From: Aquimarina algiphila
GTDB lineage: Bacteria > Bacteroidota > Bacteroidia > Flavobacteriales > Flavobacteriaceae
Length of the DNA: 64,000 bases
Reading direction: 5' to 3'
Assembly (NCBI RefSeq): GCF_007489275.1
Contig: NZ_VLNR01000033.1
Span: forward strand, 1-64,000
The position numbers were made by a program, and so were the translations under genes. Under the pieces are notes generated by a model. The model ran no database searches and had not been told where the DNA came from. It saw only the letters and a list, made by a program, of their open reading frames with translations. The stretch's first letter is position 1. Each line of letters starts with the position of its first letter. Positions 1 to 10,814 of the stretch are shown piece by piece.

Positions 1-144
1 TTTTAAAACCTTGAGTATTTTATCGTAATTTGCTTGAAAGTTGTGCATATGAATTATAGTGTCGTAACTACAATTTACTGCCTTTTAGCAGTTTGCGCAA
101 CTTTTTCTAAATGCACAACGGGTTAAATATATGTATCTTATATT

Positions 145-2454
145 CTAAATATCCTTAGACATTGCAGATAAATGCAAGTCTCTTTTTTCTTTCTCTTGCG
201 CATCAATAACAGCTACTGCAGCCATATTAATCATTTCCTCTACACTTGCCCCCAACTGCAAAATATGTACCGGTTTACGCATACCCATCATAATAGGACC
301 AATAGATTCTGCATTATTTAATTCACTTAATAGTTTATAATTACTATTTGCTGCATCCAAATTAGGAAACACCAGAGTATTTACTTTTTGCCCATTAAGC
401 TTAGAAAATGGGAATTTATCTTTTCGCATTTTTCTATTCAGTGCAAAATTCATTTGTAATCCTCCATCAACAACCAGATTTGGATAATATCGATGCAAAT
501 ACGATACTGCATCCTGTACCTTTGAAGCATTATCATGTTTTGATGATCCAAAGTTGGCATAAGAAATCATAGCTACTACAGGTTTGATTCCGAACATCTC
601 TACTGTTCTGGCTGTCATCTGTGCTATTTTAGCCAATTCTTTTGAAGAAGGATCTATATTAATTGAGGTATCACTTATAAATAATGGTCCTTTATCGGTC
701 ATCATAACATTCATTGTAGCAATACGAGTAGCTCCTTTTGCCAGCCCTATAAGATCTAGCATCGGTTTTACTACTGAAGCATAACTTCTAGAATATCCAG
801 AAAGTAATGCATCGGCATCTCCTTCATTAACCATCATAGCAGCAAAATAATTACGCTCTCGCATTAATTTCTCTGCATCATATAATGTTATCCCCTTACG
901 TTTATGGGTTTGCCAATATTTTTTGGCGTATGCATTTTTGCGATCATACTCTTCGTCTGCTTTAGGGTCGATGATAGTAATATCACTTGGATCAAAATCA
1001 ATCTCTTTCATCAGTTCCAGAATAATATCTCTACGTCCCAATAAAATTGGAAAAGCAATACCCTCTTCTTTTACAGTTTGTGCAGCTTTTAAAACATCCA
1101 AGTGGTCTCCTTCTGTAAAGACAACTCGTTTTGGATTTGTTCTTGCTCTGTCGAGTAGTAATCTCACCAATTTATTATCATTACCCATACGCTCAAGCAA
1201 CTCATTTTCATATTTCTCCCAATCTGTAATTGGCTCTGTTGCTATACCACTTTCTATTGCGGCTTTTGCAACTGCCGGAGGTACTTTTGCAATCAAACGT
1301 GGATCAAACGGTTTCGGAATTATATACTCTCTTCCAAAGTTAAGACGTGTTTCTCCATAGGCAATATTTACTTGCTCAGGAACAGGTTCTTTGGCCAATT
1401 CTGCTAATGCTTTTACAGCTGCCATTTTCATTTCTTCATTGATTCCTGTTGCACGAACATCCAATGCTCCTCTAAAGATAAAAGGGAATCCCAAGACATT
1501 ATTTACCTGGTTAGGATGATCGCTTCTTCCTGTAGCCATAATCACATCTTTACGAGCTTTTATAGCAAGATCATATTTTATTTCAGGATCTGGATTTGCC
1601 ATTGCAAAAACAATTGGGTTATCTGCCATAGATACCAACATCTCTTGAGTCACAAGATTTGCCATTGACAGACCAATAAAGACATCTGCATCTTTCATAG
1701 CATCTTCTAATTCATTTAGATCTCTATCAGTTGCAAACTCTGCTTTCTCTTTGGTAAGATTATCGCGGTCTTTACGTATAACTCCTTTACTATCGGTCAT
1801 TGCAATATTTTCTGCTTTTGCGCCGAAAGCTTTATAGAGCCTGGTGCAGGAAACCGCTGCAGCACCTGCTCCACTCACTACTATTTTTACGTCTTCGATT
1901 TTTTTACCTGCAATCTCTAAAGCATTAAGTAAAGCCGCAGCAGAAATTATTGCGGTACCATGCTGATCATCATGCATTACTGGTATATCTAACTCTTCTT
2001 TTAGTCTTCTTTCGATTTCAAAAGCTTCAGGAGCTTTAATATCTTCTAGGTTTATTCCTCCAAAGGTTGGTGCAATATTTTTTACCGTTTCAATAAAAGC
2101 ATCCACATCTTTGGTGTCTACCTCAATATCAAATACATCAATATCTGCAAAGATTTTAAATAATAATCCTTTACCTTCCATTACTGGTTTAGAGGCCTCG
2201 GGACCAATATCTCCTAGTCCTAAAACTGCGGTTCCATTAGATATTACTGCAACCAGATTACCTTTTGCAGTATATCTATACGCATTAGAAATATCTTTTT
2301 CTATTTCTAAACAAGGTTCTGCAACACCTGGGGAATATGCCAATGCCAGATCTCTTTGAGTTGCATATTTTTTAGTAGGAACGACTTTTATTTTGCCGGG
2401 GGTGGGCTTTGCGTGATACACTAAAGCCTCTCTTCTTTTACTTTCGATACTCAT
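145..2454 (-). CDS. maeB: NADP-dependent malic enzyme, MaeB type (malic enzyme + phosphotransacetylase-like domain)
   Basis: Oxidative decarboxylation of malate to pyruvate with reduction of NAD(P), in the cytoplasm. The 770-residue protein has an N-terminal malic domain (YSPGVAEPC near the start, [21 protein letters not shown]), a Rossmann NAD(P)-binding part (VVSGAGAAA) and, from about residue 430, a phosphate acetyl/butyryltransferase-like domain, the order and length usual for MaeB. That C-terminal domain is thought to be regulatory (acetyl-CoA sensing) in the family rather than catalytic. The reading frame stays open upstream to 2520, but the first 22 codons there are hydrophobic and unlike the family; I choose the ATG at 2454 because [14 protein letters not shown] matches the usual start. 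It is transcribed alone. Confidence 0.95.
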   Translation of the reverse strand: MSIESKRREALVYHAKPTPGKIKVVPTKKYATQRDLALAYSPGVAEPCLEIEKDISNAYRYTAKGNLVAVISNGTAVLGLGDIGPEASKPVMEGKGLLFKIFADIDVFDIEVDTKDVDAFIETVKNIAPTFGGINLEDIKAPEAFEIERRLKEELDIPVMHDDQHGTAIISAAALLNALEIAGKKIEDVKIVVSGAGAAAVSCTRLYKAFGAKAENIAMTDSKGVIRKDRDNLTKEKAEFATDRDLNELEDAMKDADVFIGLSMANLVTQEMLVSMADNPIVFAMANPDPEIKYDLAIKARKDVIMATGRSDHPNQVNNVLGFPFIFRGALDVRATGINEEMKMAAVKALAELAKEPVPEQVNIAYGETRLNFGREYIIPKPFDPRLIAKVPPAVAKAAIESGIATEPITDWEKYENELLERMGNDNKLVRLLLDRARTNPKRVVFTEGDHLDVLKAAQTVKEEGIAFPILLGRRDIILELMKEIDFDPSDITIIDPKADEEYDRKNAYAKKYWQTHKRKGITLYDAEKLMRERNYFAAMMVNEGDADALLSGYSRSYASVVKPMLDLIGLAKGATRIATMNVMMTDKGPLFISDTSINIDPSSKELAKIAQMTARTVEMFGIKPVVAMISYANFGSSKHDNASKVQDAVSYLHRYYPNLVVDGGLQMNFALNRKMRKDKFPFSKLNGQKVNTLVFPNLDAANSNYKLLSELNNAESIGPIMMGMRKPVHILQLGASVEEMINMAAVAVIDAQEKEKRDLHLSAMSKDI

Positions 2455-2556
2455 ACTAAATTTAGATAAATGTGCGAATACAATAAATTGTATTAAACTA
2501 TTACATATACAAAGGTACAAGTCCGATTGAGATGCAGAAATTTATAGTGCTTAATC

Positions 2557-2700
2557 TTTCAAAAAATAACAAATAGAAAAAAGAAGTTGTTTTTTTAACG
2601 TATCTATTGCTAATTGTGCAATCATATACCTGTTTTCATAGAAATTTCGTCAGGATACACACATTGGTTTAATTTATTTTTAAAAACAATCTATAACAAT
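2557..2700. repeat. Imperfect direct repeat, left copy (trehalase 3-prime end and downstream flank)
   Basis: This stretch resembles 6869-7005 in the same orientation. Shared blocks include AAAAAATAACAAATAGAAAA (2569 onward), TAACGTATCTATT, and AAATTTCGTC followed by GGAT. The right copy covers the last codons of the trehalase gene plus its downstream flank. The two copies bracket the GH15 gene and the otsA-otsB fusion. Confidence 0.75.
2622..2700 (-). pseudogene. Relic of a trehalase (GH37) 3-prime end
   Basis: Read on the minus strand, this stretch encodes FKNKLNQCVYPDEISMKTGI then a stop. The intact trehalase at 6934-8877 ends DLKNKLDQLIDPDEIFTKTNM. Similarity fades into stop codons and AT-rich sequence above about 2700, so only the last 20-25 codons survive. 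It is a remnant of a second trehalase copy, or of the target gene end duplicated when the GH15-otsAB pair arrived. Confidence 0.65.
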
Positions 2701-2766
2701 ATCAATCAAATTATAGATAAACAGAATATTCCTAATAGTTTGTATTCTTTAAGTTTACTTTTTTTA

Positions 2767-4554
2767 TCACGAACACTTCTCATTAACTCCCATTTCAGAA
2801 AAATTAACAGCTGTCTCTATTAATGCTAGGTGAGAATATGCTTGTGGAAAGTTACCTAATAAACGTTTGGTTTTGAAATCAATATCCTCGCTAAAAAGCC
2901 CTAGATGATTACTGTAAGAAAGTAATTGATCAAAAAGTTTTTTTGCTTTTTCCTCTTCTCCTATTTTAAACAGACTATTGATAAACCAAAAACTACAAAT
3001 AGTAAAAGAAGAGGATGGCAATCCAAAGTCATCTTTATTTTTGTATCTATATAATAAGCCATCATTACACAATTCTTTTTCTGTTGCCTTTACCGTACTT
3101 ATAAAACGTGGATCTTTTGCATCTATAAATCCATAAGATTCCATTAATAAAGTAGAAGCATCTAAATCACTAGACCCATAAGATTGTGTATATGCTTGTA
3201 CTTCTTCATTCCAGGCATTTTCATAAATATCATTATAAATACGATCCCGAAGTGCTTTCCAACGTTTGTTCTTCCCTTTTTTATTAATAAGTTCACCAAT
3301 TTTAATTGCTCTGTCAACAGCTACCCAACATAACAATTTAGAAAAAGTAAAATGTCGTTCTTCGGTTCTAAATTCCCAAATACCCTTATCTGGTTTTTCC
3401 CAATTTACATTTACAATATGTACAATACTTTTACTAATTGTCCATAAACTCTCGTTATCATCTACGGTACATTCAAACTTTACAAATTGCTGATAAATCA
3501 CATTCATTAAAATTCCATAAATATCATTTTGTTTTTGATGAAATGCAGCATTTCCGATACGAACCGGACTAGAGTTTTTATATCCGCTTAAATGATCTAA
3601 TGTTTTTTCTGTAAGGTCTTTTTCTCCATTAATTCCATACATAATCTGTATTTTCTCATCCTTATCCGGTATGATATCAATGATAAACCTTAGAAAACGT
3701 TGTGCAACATTTTTATGTCCAAGATCTGAAATTACTTTAATAACCATAGAAGCATCTCGAATCCAACAAAAGCGATAATCCCAATTACGAACTTCGCCTA
3801 TGGTTTCTGGCAATGAAGTAGTTGCAGCGGCTAATACAGCTCCAGATTTTTCATAACTCAATAACTTGAGCACAAGAGCACTTCTTAATATTTCATCATT
3901 ATATTTTGCATATGTGGTTGTTTTTTCGCTCCAATTTAACCAATACACACGGGTTCGTTGTAATTTAAGATAACAGCGCTCTAAAGTTTGTTCCAGAATT
4001 TTTTCATGGTAACTAATCAGAAAATAAGCATGATCGGTTAATGTAATTTTTTCTCCGCTCAGTATGCCCTCCAAATCCAAATCTGAGTACAAATATAAGG
4101 TGTCATATTTATCCTTATTGGTAATACTTTTTATGTAATTTTCTGTTTTTTTTGAATACGTTTCTTCCTTTGCATATTCAAGCTTTGGATTATATTTTAC
4201 TCTGAAAGTAGGTTTTCCGGCAATTAATTTGATATACCTTATAATATCTGCCGGATTATGATAACTCCCATCTTCATTTTGATATCTGGGCATAAAATCT
4301 ATACTCTCAAAAATATCTGTTCCATTGTTGAACTCTGTGACCAGGATATTGGTTTTATGAATATACTTTTGTGATACTTTGTAATCATCAGAAACCAGGA
4401 TTTCGAAAGAACCACCTTTTTGTTCATCTAAAATTTTTGCAAATACCGAAGAAGAATCAAAGTTAGGCAAGCAACACCAATCCAAAGATCCGGTTTTTGA
4501 AATTAGGGCTGCGCTTCTACAATTTCCAATAATTCCATAATCGAGATTATCCAT
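2767..4554 (-). CDS. Glycoside hydrolase family 15 protein (glucoamylase/trehalase-like)
   Basis: 595 residues. An N-terminal beta-rich domain (YGIIGNCRSAALIS, GSLDWCCLPNFDS) is followed by a GH15 (alpha/alpha)6 catalytic domain with NWDYRFCWIRDASM and KGIWEFR. This architecture is shared with bacterial GH15 enzymes acting on alpha-glucans or trehalose (the mycobacterial trehalase is one). No signal peptide is visible, so it is probably cytoplasmic. The frame is open to 4632, but I choose the ATG at 4554 because MDNLDYGIIGNCR is the family start. It is divergent from the otsA-otsB fusion with a 93-bp gap, which suggests joint control of trehalose synthesis and breakdown. The exact substrate (trehalose or maltooligosaccharide) cannot be read from sequence. 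Confidence 0.88.
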   Translation of the reverse strand: MDNLDYGIIGNCRSAALISKTGSLDWCCLPNFDSSSVFAKILDEQKGGSFEILVSDDYKVSQKYIHKTNILVTEFNNGTDIFESIDFMPRYQNEDGSYHNPADIIRYIKLIAGKPTFRVKYNPKLEYAKEETYSKKTENYIKSITNKDKYDTLYLYSDLDLEGILSGEKITLTDHAYFLISYHEKILEQTLERCYLKLQRTRVYWLNWSEKTTTYAKYNDEILRSALVLKLLSYEKSGAVLAAATTSLPETIGEVRNWDYRFCWIRDASMVIKVISDLGHKNVAQRFLRFIIDIIPDKDEKIQIMYGINGEKDLTEKTLDHLSGYKNSSPVRIGNAAFHQKQNDIYGILMNVIYQQFVKFECTVDDNESLWTISKSIVHIVNVNWEKPDKGIWEFRTEERHFTFSKLLCWVAVDRAIKIGELINKKGKNKRWKALRDRIYNDIYENAWNEEVQAYTQSYGSSDLDASTLLMESYGFIDAKDPRFISTVKATEKELCNDGLLYRYKNKDDFGLPSSSFTICSFWFINSLFKIGEEEKAKKLFDQLLSYSNHLGLFSEDIDFKTKRLLGNFPQAYSHLALIETAVNFSEMGVNEKCS

Positions 4555-4647
4555 AGGCTCAAAGTTCTTTTTAATTGCTGTTTTTAAATCCTTTTTTCCG
4601 AAATTTAGCAAAAAACAAAAACAAAAAACCAAATTTAAACACTGTTT

Positions 4648-6840
4648 ATGAGTAAAACTATTATAATCTCAAATAGACTACCACTTCAATTAAGAATCGA
4701 TAATAATTCTATTGAAACTACTCCCAGTGTTGGCGGATTAGCAACAGGTATGAAATCGGTACATTCTGGTAGTGATAGTATATGGATAGGCTGGAGCGGT
4801 CTTCCAGAAGAAAAACTAGATAAAAACTTAGAAGAATTAGTTGCTAATGCCTTAAAAAAACATCAATGTGTAGGGGTTCCTCTGACTGAATATGATATTG
4901 ATAAATTTTATTTTGGTTTTAGCAATAACACCTTATGGCCATTATTCCATTATTTTATGGAATACACAGAGTTTGAAAAAGATACTTGGGACGCCTATTA
5001 TGACGTAAATCAAAAATTTGCAGATGTTGTCATAGAAAATCTTAATGAAGGAGATACTATTTGGGTTCATGATTATCAATTATTGTTATTGCCAGAAATG
5101 ATTCGAAAAAAGAAACCTAACGTTTCTATAGGATTCTTTTTACATATCCCTTTTCCATCATATGAAGTTTTTAGAACAATTCCTTACAGAAAAGAACTTC
5201 TCAAGGGTATGTTAGGGGCTGATCTTATTGGATTTCACACATACGATTATGAACGTCATTTTTTAAGTGCTACTCAGCGTATATTAGGTCATGAAATTAA
5301 TTTTAATAATGTACATCTTGATAATCGAATTGTAAAAGTTGATTCTTTTCCAATGGGTATTGATTATGAAAAATTTTACAATGCTGCTTTAGACCACGAC
5401 CAAAAAGAGAAAAAGGAAAAAACTGAAATTCAACAAGAAATAGATAAACATTATAACGCAAAACTTATATTATCTATTGATAGGCTTGACTATACCAAAG
5501 GAATTGCAAACAGGTTGAGAGCTTTTGAGTATTTTTTGGAAAAATACCCTCAATTTAAAGGTAAAGCAAGATTGGTAATGCTTGCGGTTCCATCTCGATC
5601 TGACGTACCACAATATCAAATCTTAAAAAATGAAATTGACCAATTAGTAGGTCGTATTAACGGAAAGTTTGCAGAAGTTAGTTGGACACCTATCTGGTAT
5701 TTCTATCGCTCAATGCCTTTTGAAAACCTGATCGACCTGTACACTTCGAGTGAAGTTGCTTTACTAACACCCATAAGAGATGGTATGAATTTGGTTGCCA
5801 AAGAATACGTAGCCTCTAGAGTAGATAAAAAAGGGGTGTTGATTTTGAGTGAAATGACAGGAGCTTCTAAAGAAATGAGTGAGGCTTTGATTATTAATCC
5901 AAATAATTTTGAAGAGATTGCAGACACCCTCAAGTTTGCTCTCGAAATGCCTGAGGAAGAACAAATTAAAAGAAACACTGCTTTACAGAAACGACTAAAG
6001 AGATACAATGTCGAAAAATGGGCTAATGACTTTATGGAAGCATTAGAAAACACCAAAACCAATGCAAAAAAAATATTATTAAAAAAATTAACTCCCTCTA
6101 TCAAAGACGCTATACTGTCTGATTTTTTAAACGCTAACAAAAAAATATTTTTCCTCGATTATGATGGAACATTAGCGCCTTTTGAAAAATTACCTGAAAA
6201 TGCCAAACCAACTCAAAAAATATTTGATATCCTAGATGCTATTCATAAAGCTCCTAATACAAAATTAATTATCATAACGGGTAGAGACAAGGACACCTTT
6301 AACAGATGGTTTGGCCATAAAGACTACACACTAATTACAGAACATGGTGTTTGGCTTAAAGAAACAGAAAAAGATTGGGAACTACTTGAAAGAGTAACCA
6401 ACAAATGGTTTGAGTCCATTTCGCCAGTATTAGAATCCTTTACAGATCGTACTCCTGGATCCTTGATAGAAGAAAAGAACTATTCTCTGGCTTGGCATTT
6501 TAGAAGTGTAGATCCAGATCTTGGTAAAAAAAGAGCTATGGAACTCAAAATGACTATCCAACATTTAATAGCAAATCACAATCTTGAAATTCTAGAAGGA
6601 GATAAGGTATTAGAAATTAAGGTAAGTGGCGTTGACAAGGGAAAATCTGCTGCAAAAATGTTAGTCGGACAAAGCTATGATTTTATATTTGCTATAGGCG
6701 ACGATTGGACCGATGAATATATGTTTAAAGAATTACCTGATTTGGCATATACGGTTAAAGTTGGTTTAAAGAAAACTGTTGCTCGATATTATGTCGAAGA
6801 CACCAACCAGGTTCATGAACTTCTTAGTTCATTTAAGTAA
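4648..6840 (+). CDS. otsAB: Bifunctional trehalose-6-phosphate synthase/phosphatase (OtsA-OtsB fusion)
   Basis: 730 residues. Residues 1 to about 465 form a GT20 trehalose-6-phosphate synthase (SNRLPLQL, WIGWSGLP, WVHDYQLLLLPEMI, LHIPFPS, DRLDYTKGI, RDGMNLVAKEYVA), which joins glucose from UDP-glucose to glucose-6-phosphate. From about residue 500 a HAD-superfamily phosphatase follows (FLDYDGTLAPF with the DxDGT nucleophile motif; IGDDWTDEYMF as the acidic metal-binding motif), which would release trehalose. Both halves keep their key motifs, so both activities are expected. This gives de novo synthesis of the osmoprotectant. The neighbours encode two hydrolases and a symporter for the opposite direction. 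Confidence 0.95.
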   Translation: MSKTIIISNRLPLQLRIDNNSIETTPSVGGLATGMKSVHSGSDSIWIGWSGLPEEKLDKNLEELVANALKKHQCVGVPLTEYDIDKFYFGFSNNTLWPLFHYFMEYTEFEKDTWDAYYDVNQKFADVVIENLNEGDTIWVHDYQLLLLPEMIRKKKPNVSIGFFLHIPFPSYEVFRTIPYRKELLKGMLGADLIGFHTYDYERHFLSATQRILGHEINFNNVHLDNRIVKVDSFPMGIDYEKFYNAALDHDQKEKKEKTEIQQEIDKHYNAKLILSIDRLDYTKGIANRLRAFEYFLEKYPQFKGKARLVMLAVPSRSDVPQYQILKNEIDQLVGRINGKFAEVSWTPIWYFYRSMPFENLIDLYTSSEVALLTPIRDGMNLVAKEYVASRVDKKGVLILSEMTGASKEMSEALIINPNNFEEIADTLKFALEMPEEEQIKRNTALQKRLKRYNVEKWANDFMEALENTKTNAKKILLKKLTPSIKDAILSDFLNANKKIFFLDYDGTLAPFEKLPENAKPTQKIFDILDAIHKAPNTKLIIITGRDKDTFNRWFGHKDYTLITEHGVWLKETEKDWELLERVTNKWFESISPVLESFTDRTPGSLIEEKNYSLAWHFRSVDPDLGKKRAMELKMTIQHLIANHNLEILEGDKVLEIKVSGVDKGKSAAKMLVGQSYDFIFAIGDDWTDEYMFKELPDLAYTVKVGLKKTVARYYVEDTNQVHELLSSFK

Positions 6841-6868
6841 TATAAACTTAGCTCGTTGTGAATTTAGA

Positions 6869-7005
6869 CTTTAAAAAATAACAAATAGAAAAAAGGACTA
6901 TTATTTCTAACGTATCTATTACCAATCATGTAATCACATATTTGTTTTTGTAAAAATTTCGTCTGGATCTATGAGTTGATCTAGTTTATTTTTAAGATCT
7001 ATTGG
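6869..7005. repeat. Imperfect direct repeat, right copy (within and after the trehalase 3-prime end)
   Basis: Right partner of the repeat at 2557-2700. It includes the trehalase stop codon region (6934 onward) and the AT-rich flank below it (AAAAAATAACAAATAGAAAA). Confidence 0.75.
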
Positions 7006-8877
7006 TAAAAGACTTAATCCTAGTTGATAAGAGGCGTTCATCCACCCAAAACCACTGGGAGTGATATAATCGAATTCTGTTCCTACATTACCATATTCTG
7101 CATATACCTTATGTGTAGCATCCACTACATCATATTTTTCGGGTATCGTACCATTATAATTTACTGCATTTTTGGTAATCGTCCATAACCAACGATATAT
7201 TAGTTCTTGTGCTTCATTATCATATCCATAAGTCATCAATCCTTTCCAAAGTAGCATTTGATGTGGAGCCCACCCATTTGGATAGTCCCATTGCCTTTGT
7301 GGGGCATTAGGGTCATTTTTGTCTGTGATATCTGTAGTCCCCGAAATCCCTCCTTTTTGAACCAAATTTTCGAATAATCCTTCCAACAAAACAGATGCTT
7401 GCTTTTTACTACAGATTCCTGCCCATAATGGATAAAAATTGGTTGCAGACACCACAGGTACTTGCTTTTGGATTATAAAATCATAATCATAAAAAGAACC
7501 TTTTTCTTCATTCCACATCAATACATTCATCATTTTTTTTCGTTCTTCTGCTTTTAGTAACCAAATCGCTGATTCATATTTCGTTCCATTGACCTCAAAA
7601 GCATTATCAAACACGTTCTTTATAAGATATGCAATGTCAGTTTCATATTTATACAATAGGCTATTTAAGCCAACGGTATTTAAATTGGCGCATACTCCAT
7701 CCAATCGATTAGATGTATCATGACCGCTTTCTCTCATCGAACGGTCATGAGTAAAATAGGAATCTAATTCTGTATCGATTAAATCTCGATTTCTATATTT
7801 TTCTTTAAATTCTTCTAGAGATAATTGATGTTTTTCTGCATACTTTTTTAGTTCAAAATCAAAATGACCTTCTTCTGTTTCTGGAGGCATTCCTATACCT
7901 TCTCCATAAAAACGATTAAGTCCTGTATTGGTTAACCTAATCCCTTTTTTCATCCAGACTGTTTCATATTCCTGAATGACCATTTTTAGGTTTTCGGCTA
8001 TCCATTCTTTTGAAACTTTAGGGTTATTAAGATAGACCTCTTTAACCAAAGAACTAAAAAAAGGAGGCTGTGTACGAGTTAAGTAATAACTTCTGTTGGC
8101 ATTAAGAATTTTCCCATAGTGTTTAATCTGGTAGGCAAAATTATCTGCCATAACCATAGCCAAATCTGCCCTGCCATCAATTAACAATCCTATAGATTCA
8201 AAATAACTATCCCATCCATACATTTCATTAAACCTTCCTCCTGGCACTACAAACAGTTTTCCTTTATATTCTTTATCAATTGCATCATGAGCAAGGTTAA
8301 GGATTCCTGGTTTTTGATTTATTTTGTTCACATATTCAGGCGTGATTTCTTCTGGAAGGATAACAACCTCCAGTTTTGAAAACTCTGTTGTAAGGGTATT
8401 AAAATATTTTGCAGCTGCAGTATCTCGATGTGGGATGTATAGTCGCAGTGTATCGGTAGTAGATTTTGTATCTTCTAAAACCTTTGCTAATCCTTGTTTA
8501 TCAATAGATCGAGTTAGGTTATTCCAAAATCGAGTTTTGATTAATCTTGAAATACGATCTGTAGGTTTCTCAGTAATCTTATCGATATCAATGGATTCAT
8601 CATCCCCGGTGATTGCTAGCTCTTGAAGAAGGTTTGACAATTGGTATGTCCCCTCTATTAAAAAAGACACTCCTTTTTGGTTAACAAATTCAAATCTTTT
8701 AGGCCCTTTATCTTCTATAGTAATTTTCTTATCTCCATCAGTGTCTTCTTGTTTGATTAATTTTTCTAACAGAAAAGCATGATTTAAATATTCAGGTTTC
8801 TGTTCTTGTTGACAAGCTACCAAAATTACTATCACAAATAGCCCAAGTATATATTTGAATTTAATAGTATTCATCAT
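6934..8877 (-). CDS. treA: Trehalase, GH37, lipoprotein
   Basis: 647 residues. The N-terminus has a hydrophobic stretch ending in LVAC, a lipobox, so the protein should be a periplasmic or surface-exposed lipoprotein. The two GH37 signatures are present: PGGRFNEMYGWDSYFE near residue 212 and QWDYPNGWAPHQ near 525. It hydrolyses trehalose to two glucose. The first 90 residues after the lipobox include DTDGDKKITIEDKGP, which looks like a Ca-binding dockerin/EF-hand-type loop and is not part of the catalytic fold. Its start lies 9 nt after the stop of the sodium:solute symporter gene, so the two are co-transcribed: external trehalose is cleaved and sugar imported. Confidence 0.93.
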   Translation of the reverse strand: MMNTIKFKYILGLFVIVILVACQQEQKPEYLNHAFLLEKLIKQEDTDGDKKITIEDKGPKRFEFVNQKGVSFLIEGTYQLSNLLQELAITGDDESIDIDKITEKPTDRISRLIKTRFWNNLTRSIDKQGLAKVLEDTKSTTDTLRLYIPHRDTAAAKYFNTLTTEFSKLEVVILPEEITPEYVNKINQKPGILNLAHDAIDKEYKGKLFVVPGGRFNEMYGWDSYFESIGLLIDGRADLAMVMADNFAYQIKHYGKILNANRSYYLTRTQPPFFSSLVKEVYLNNPKVSKEWIAENLKMVIQEYETVWMKKGIRLTNTGLNRFYGEGIGMPPETEEGHFDFELKKYAEKHQLSLEEFKEKYRNRDLIDTELDSYFTHDRSMRESGHDTSNRLDGVCANLNTVGLNSLLYKYETDIAYLIKNVFDNAFEVNGTKYESAIWLLKAEERKKMMNVLMWNEEKGSFYDYDFIIQKQVPVVSATNFYPLWAGICSKKQASVLLEGLFENLVQKGGISGTTDITDKNDPNAPQRQWDYPNGWAPHQMLLWKGLMTYGYDNEAQELIYRWLWTITKNAVNYNGTIPEKYDVVDATHKVYAEYGNVGTEFDYITPSGFGWMNASYQLGLSLLPIDLKNKLDQLIDPDEIFTKTNM

Positions 8878-8886
8878 CTTATTTTC

Positions 8887-10605
8887 TTACCAAAAAAAAC
8901 CTACTACAATTGCTGTTAAGATCAAAAGAATAACTGATAATATCCTATAATTTTTATACCATGATATTCCGGCAAGTTCTTTTGATTCTTCTGCAAACAT
9001 AGCTTTCTTGTATGTGTATTCTTTTATTTGTTGTTCTGATTGCGGTTTAGTGAATAAACTCACAATTACATGGATCAATATACAAATTACAAATAACCAA
9101 GTCGCCTTTGCCAGAAAGTGCAATTCATTGATTTCTAGTACCCAATCAAAAGACTGTGACAAAATCATAAATATGGCAAGGGAAAAACCTGTTAGTAAAC
9201 TCACAATAGATCCTGTTCCATTTGCACGTTTCCAAAACAAACCAAGAATAAATGTAGACACTGCTGGTGGACAAGTATACGCAATTACTAATTGTAAATA
9301 TGTCCATAGAGAATCACTGACACTTTCTATAAACGGAACCCAGGAAATTGCTAAAACCACAAGAATTATCGTGGTAACCTGACCAACCCTTACTAATTGC
9401 TTACTTGTTAAATCAGGTCTCATTTGTTTTACAAAATCCATAGTCACTAATGTAGAAGCCGAATTAAATGTTGCCGAAACAGATGACATCATCGCTGCCA
9501 TTAAGCCTGCAACTACCAATCCTAAAACTCCGACGGGTAACAACTGAAATAGTAATACAGGATAAGTTAGATTAGGACAATCTGCAAGATTATTACAAAT
9601 TTCACCATTGGTCAATTCATAATTAAGTCCTGTTATATCTAATGTACTAAATAAAAGCAGTGCTAAAACACCCGGAACTACCATAATAAAAATTACAGGT
9701 AATTTAAGCAACCCTGCAAAAAGAGCTCCCCATCGGCCATGATTTAAATCTTTAGCTCCTAATACACGTTGTACCATGAATTGATTATTTGCCCAGAAAT
9801 AAAACCCTAACAAAGGAACACCAGTAAGTAATCCCCACCAAGGCATAAACTCATCATTAGAAGGTCTTACTAAACTAAATACTTCACTAGAATTTTTTGG
9901 TATAAATTTTCCTTCTGCTGCTCGATCTCCAAAATTAACATCCCCTGCTGATAACATAGTGTCGAGTTTGGCCATCATACCAGACCATCCTCCTCCTAAT
10001 TGGTCAAAAGCAAAATACGTTAATAGACATGAACCCAAAATTAACAATATTGCCTGGATAACCTCTGTCTGGATTACAGAGTTTAACCCTCCGGGAATCG
10101 TATATGCAGCCGCAGCCACAGCAAGAATAATAAGGATCAATGTCGAATCCATTGATGGAAACAATAAGGTTAAAACAATTTTACCTACATATAATCCGGC
10201 AGCAGTATCTACTAAAATATTACCCACTACTGTTATAAAAGAAAAATAATATCTGGATCTACTATCATATCTCCTTTCTAAAAACTCTGGCATAGTATAT
10301 ACCCCTGATCTTAGATAAAAAGGTAAAAAGAATATGGCAAAAAATATCAGAACCACTACTGCATACCACTCATAATTATACACATTTATATTGGTTTGAT
10401 ATGCGTCTGAAGCGAGTCCAACTAATGTAGAACTCGAAATATTTGCTGAGAACAAAGCAATCCCTACAATAGGCCATGTCATCGTTCTACCTCCAAGGAA
10501 ATAATCCTCAGAACTCCCTCTCTTGGATTTGGAAATCCCGTAAATAATAATACCGACTAAATATACTACGATTACCGCAATGTCGATATAAGATAATTCG
10601 TTCAT
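8887..10605 (-). CDS. Sodium:solute symporter (SSS/SGLT family), probably a sugar transporter
   Basis: 572 residues, about 14 hydrophobic segments. Family features include SEDYFLGGRTMTWPIVGIALFSANISSSTLVGLAS near the N-terminus, GGLNSVIQTEVIQ, and the WWGLLTGVPLLGFYFWANNQFMVQRVLGAKD region typical of SGLT-like sugar carriers. It imports a solute with Na+. It is first gene of the operon with the trehalase, which points to glucose or trehalose as substrate; this is inferred from context. Confidence 0.88.
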   Translation of the reverse strand: MNELSYIDIAVIVVYLVGIIIYGISKSKRGSSEDYFLGGRTMTWPIVGIALFSANISSSTLVGLASDAYQTNINVYNYEWYAVVVLIFFAIFFLPFYLRSGVYTMPEFLERRYDSRSRYYFSFITVVGNILVDTAAGLYVGKIVLTLLFPSMDSTLILIILAVAAAAYTIPGGLNSVIQTEVIQAILLILGSCLLTYFAFDQLGGGWSGMMAKLDTMLSAGDVNFGDRAAEGKFIPKNSSEVFSLVRPSNDEFMPWWGLLTGVPLLGFYFWANNQFMVQRVLGAKDLNHGRWGALFAGLLKLPVIFIMVVPGVLALLLFSTLDITGLNYELTNGEICNNLADCPNLTYPVLLFQLLPVGVLGLVVAGLMAAMMSSVSATFNSASTLVTMDFVKQMRPDLTSKQLVRVGQVTTIILVVLAISWVPFIESVSDSLWTYLQLVIAYTCPPAVSTFILGLFWKRANGTGSIVSLLTGFSLAIFMILSQSFDWVLEINELHFLAKATWLFVICILIHVIVSLFTKPQSEQQIKEYTYKKAMFAEESKELAGISWYKNYRILSVILLILTAIVVGFFW

Positions 10606-10774
10606 GTGTGAAGTGTTTTATGCTAAATCAAAGAATATTTGTTTTCAAAGAATAAGATCTAGGGGGTACCTTAAAAACTAAAATTGTTTACTTTTTGTTA
10701 AATTATCTGATGAATATACAAGATAATTCAAAATTGGATACGATTTTGATATTCAAAATAGCCTCAACTCAAAA

Positions 10775-10788
10775 TGCAAACGTTTGTA
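10775..10788. promoter_or_regulatory. Candidate LacI-family operator upstream of the symporter-trehalase operon
   Basis: TGCAAACGTTTGTA is a near-palindrome centred on CG, matching the general LacI/CcpA half-site pattern with one mismatch. It lies about 170 bp upstream of the symporter start. No LacI regulator gene is in the window. Confidence 0.4.
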
Positions 10789-10814
10789 TTATGAAATTTG
10801 TAATAAAAACTCTG

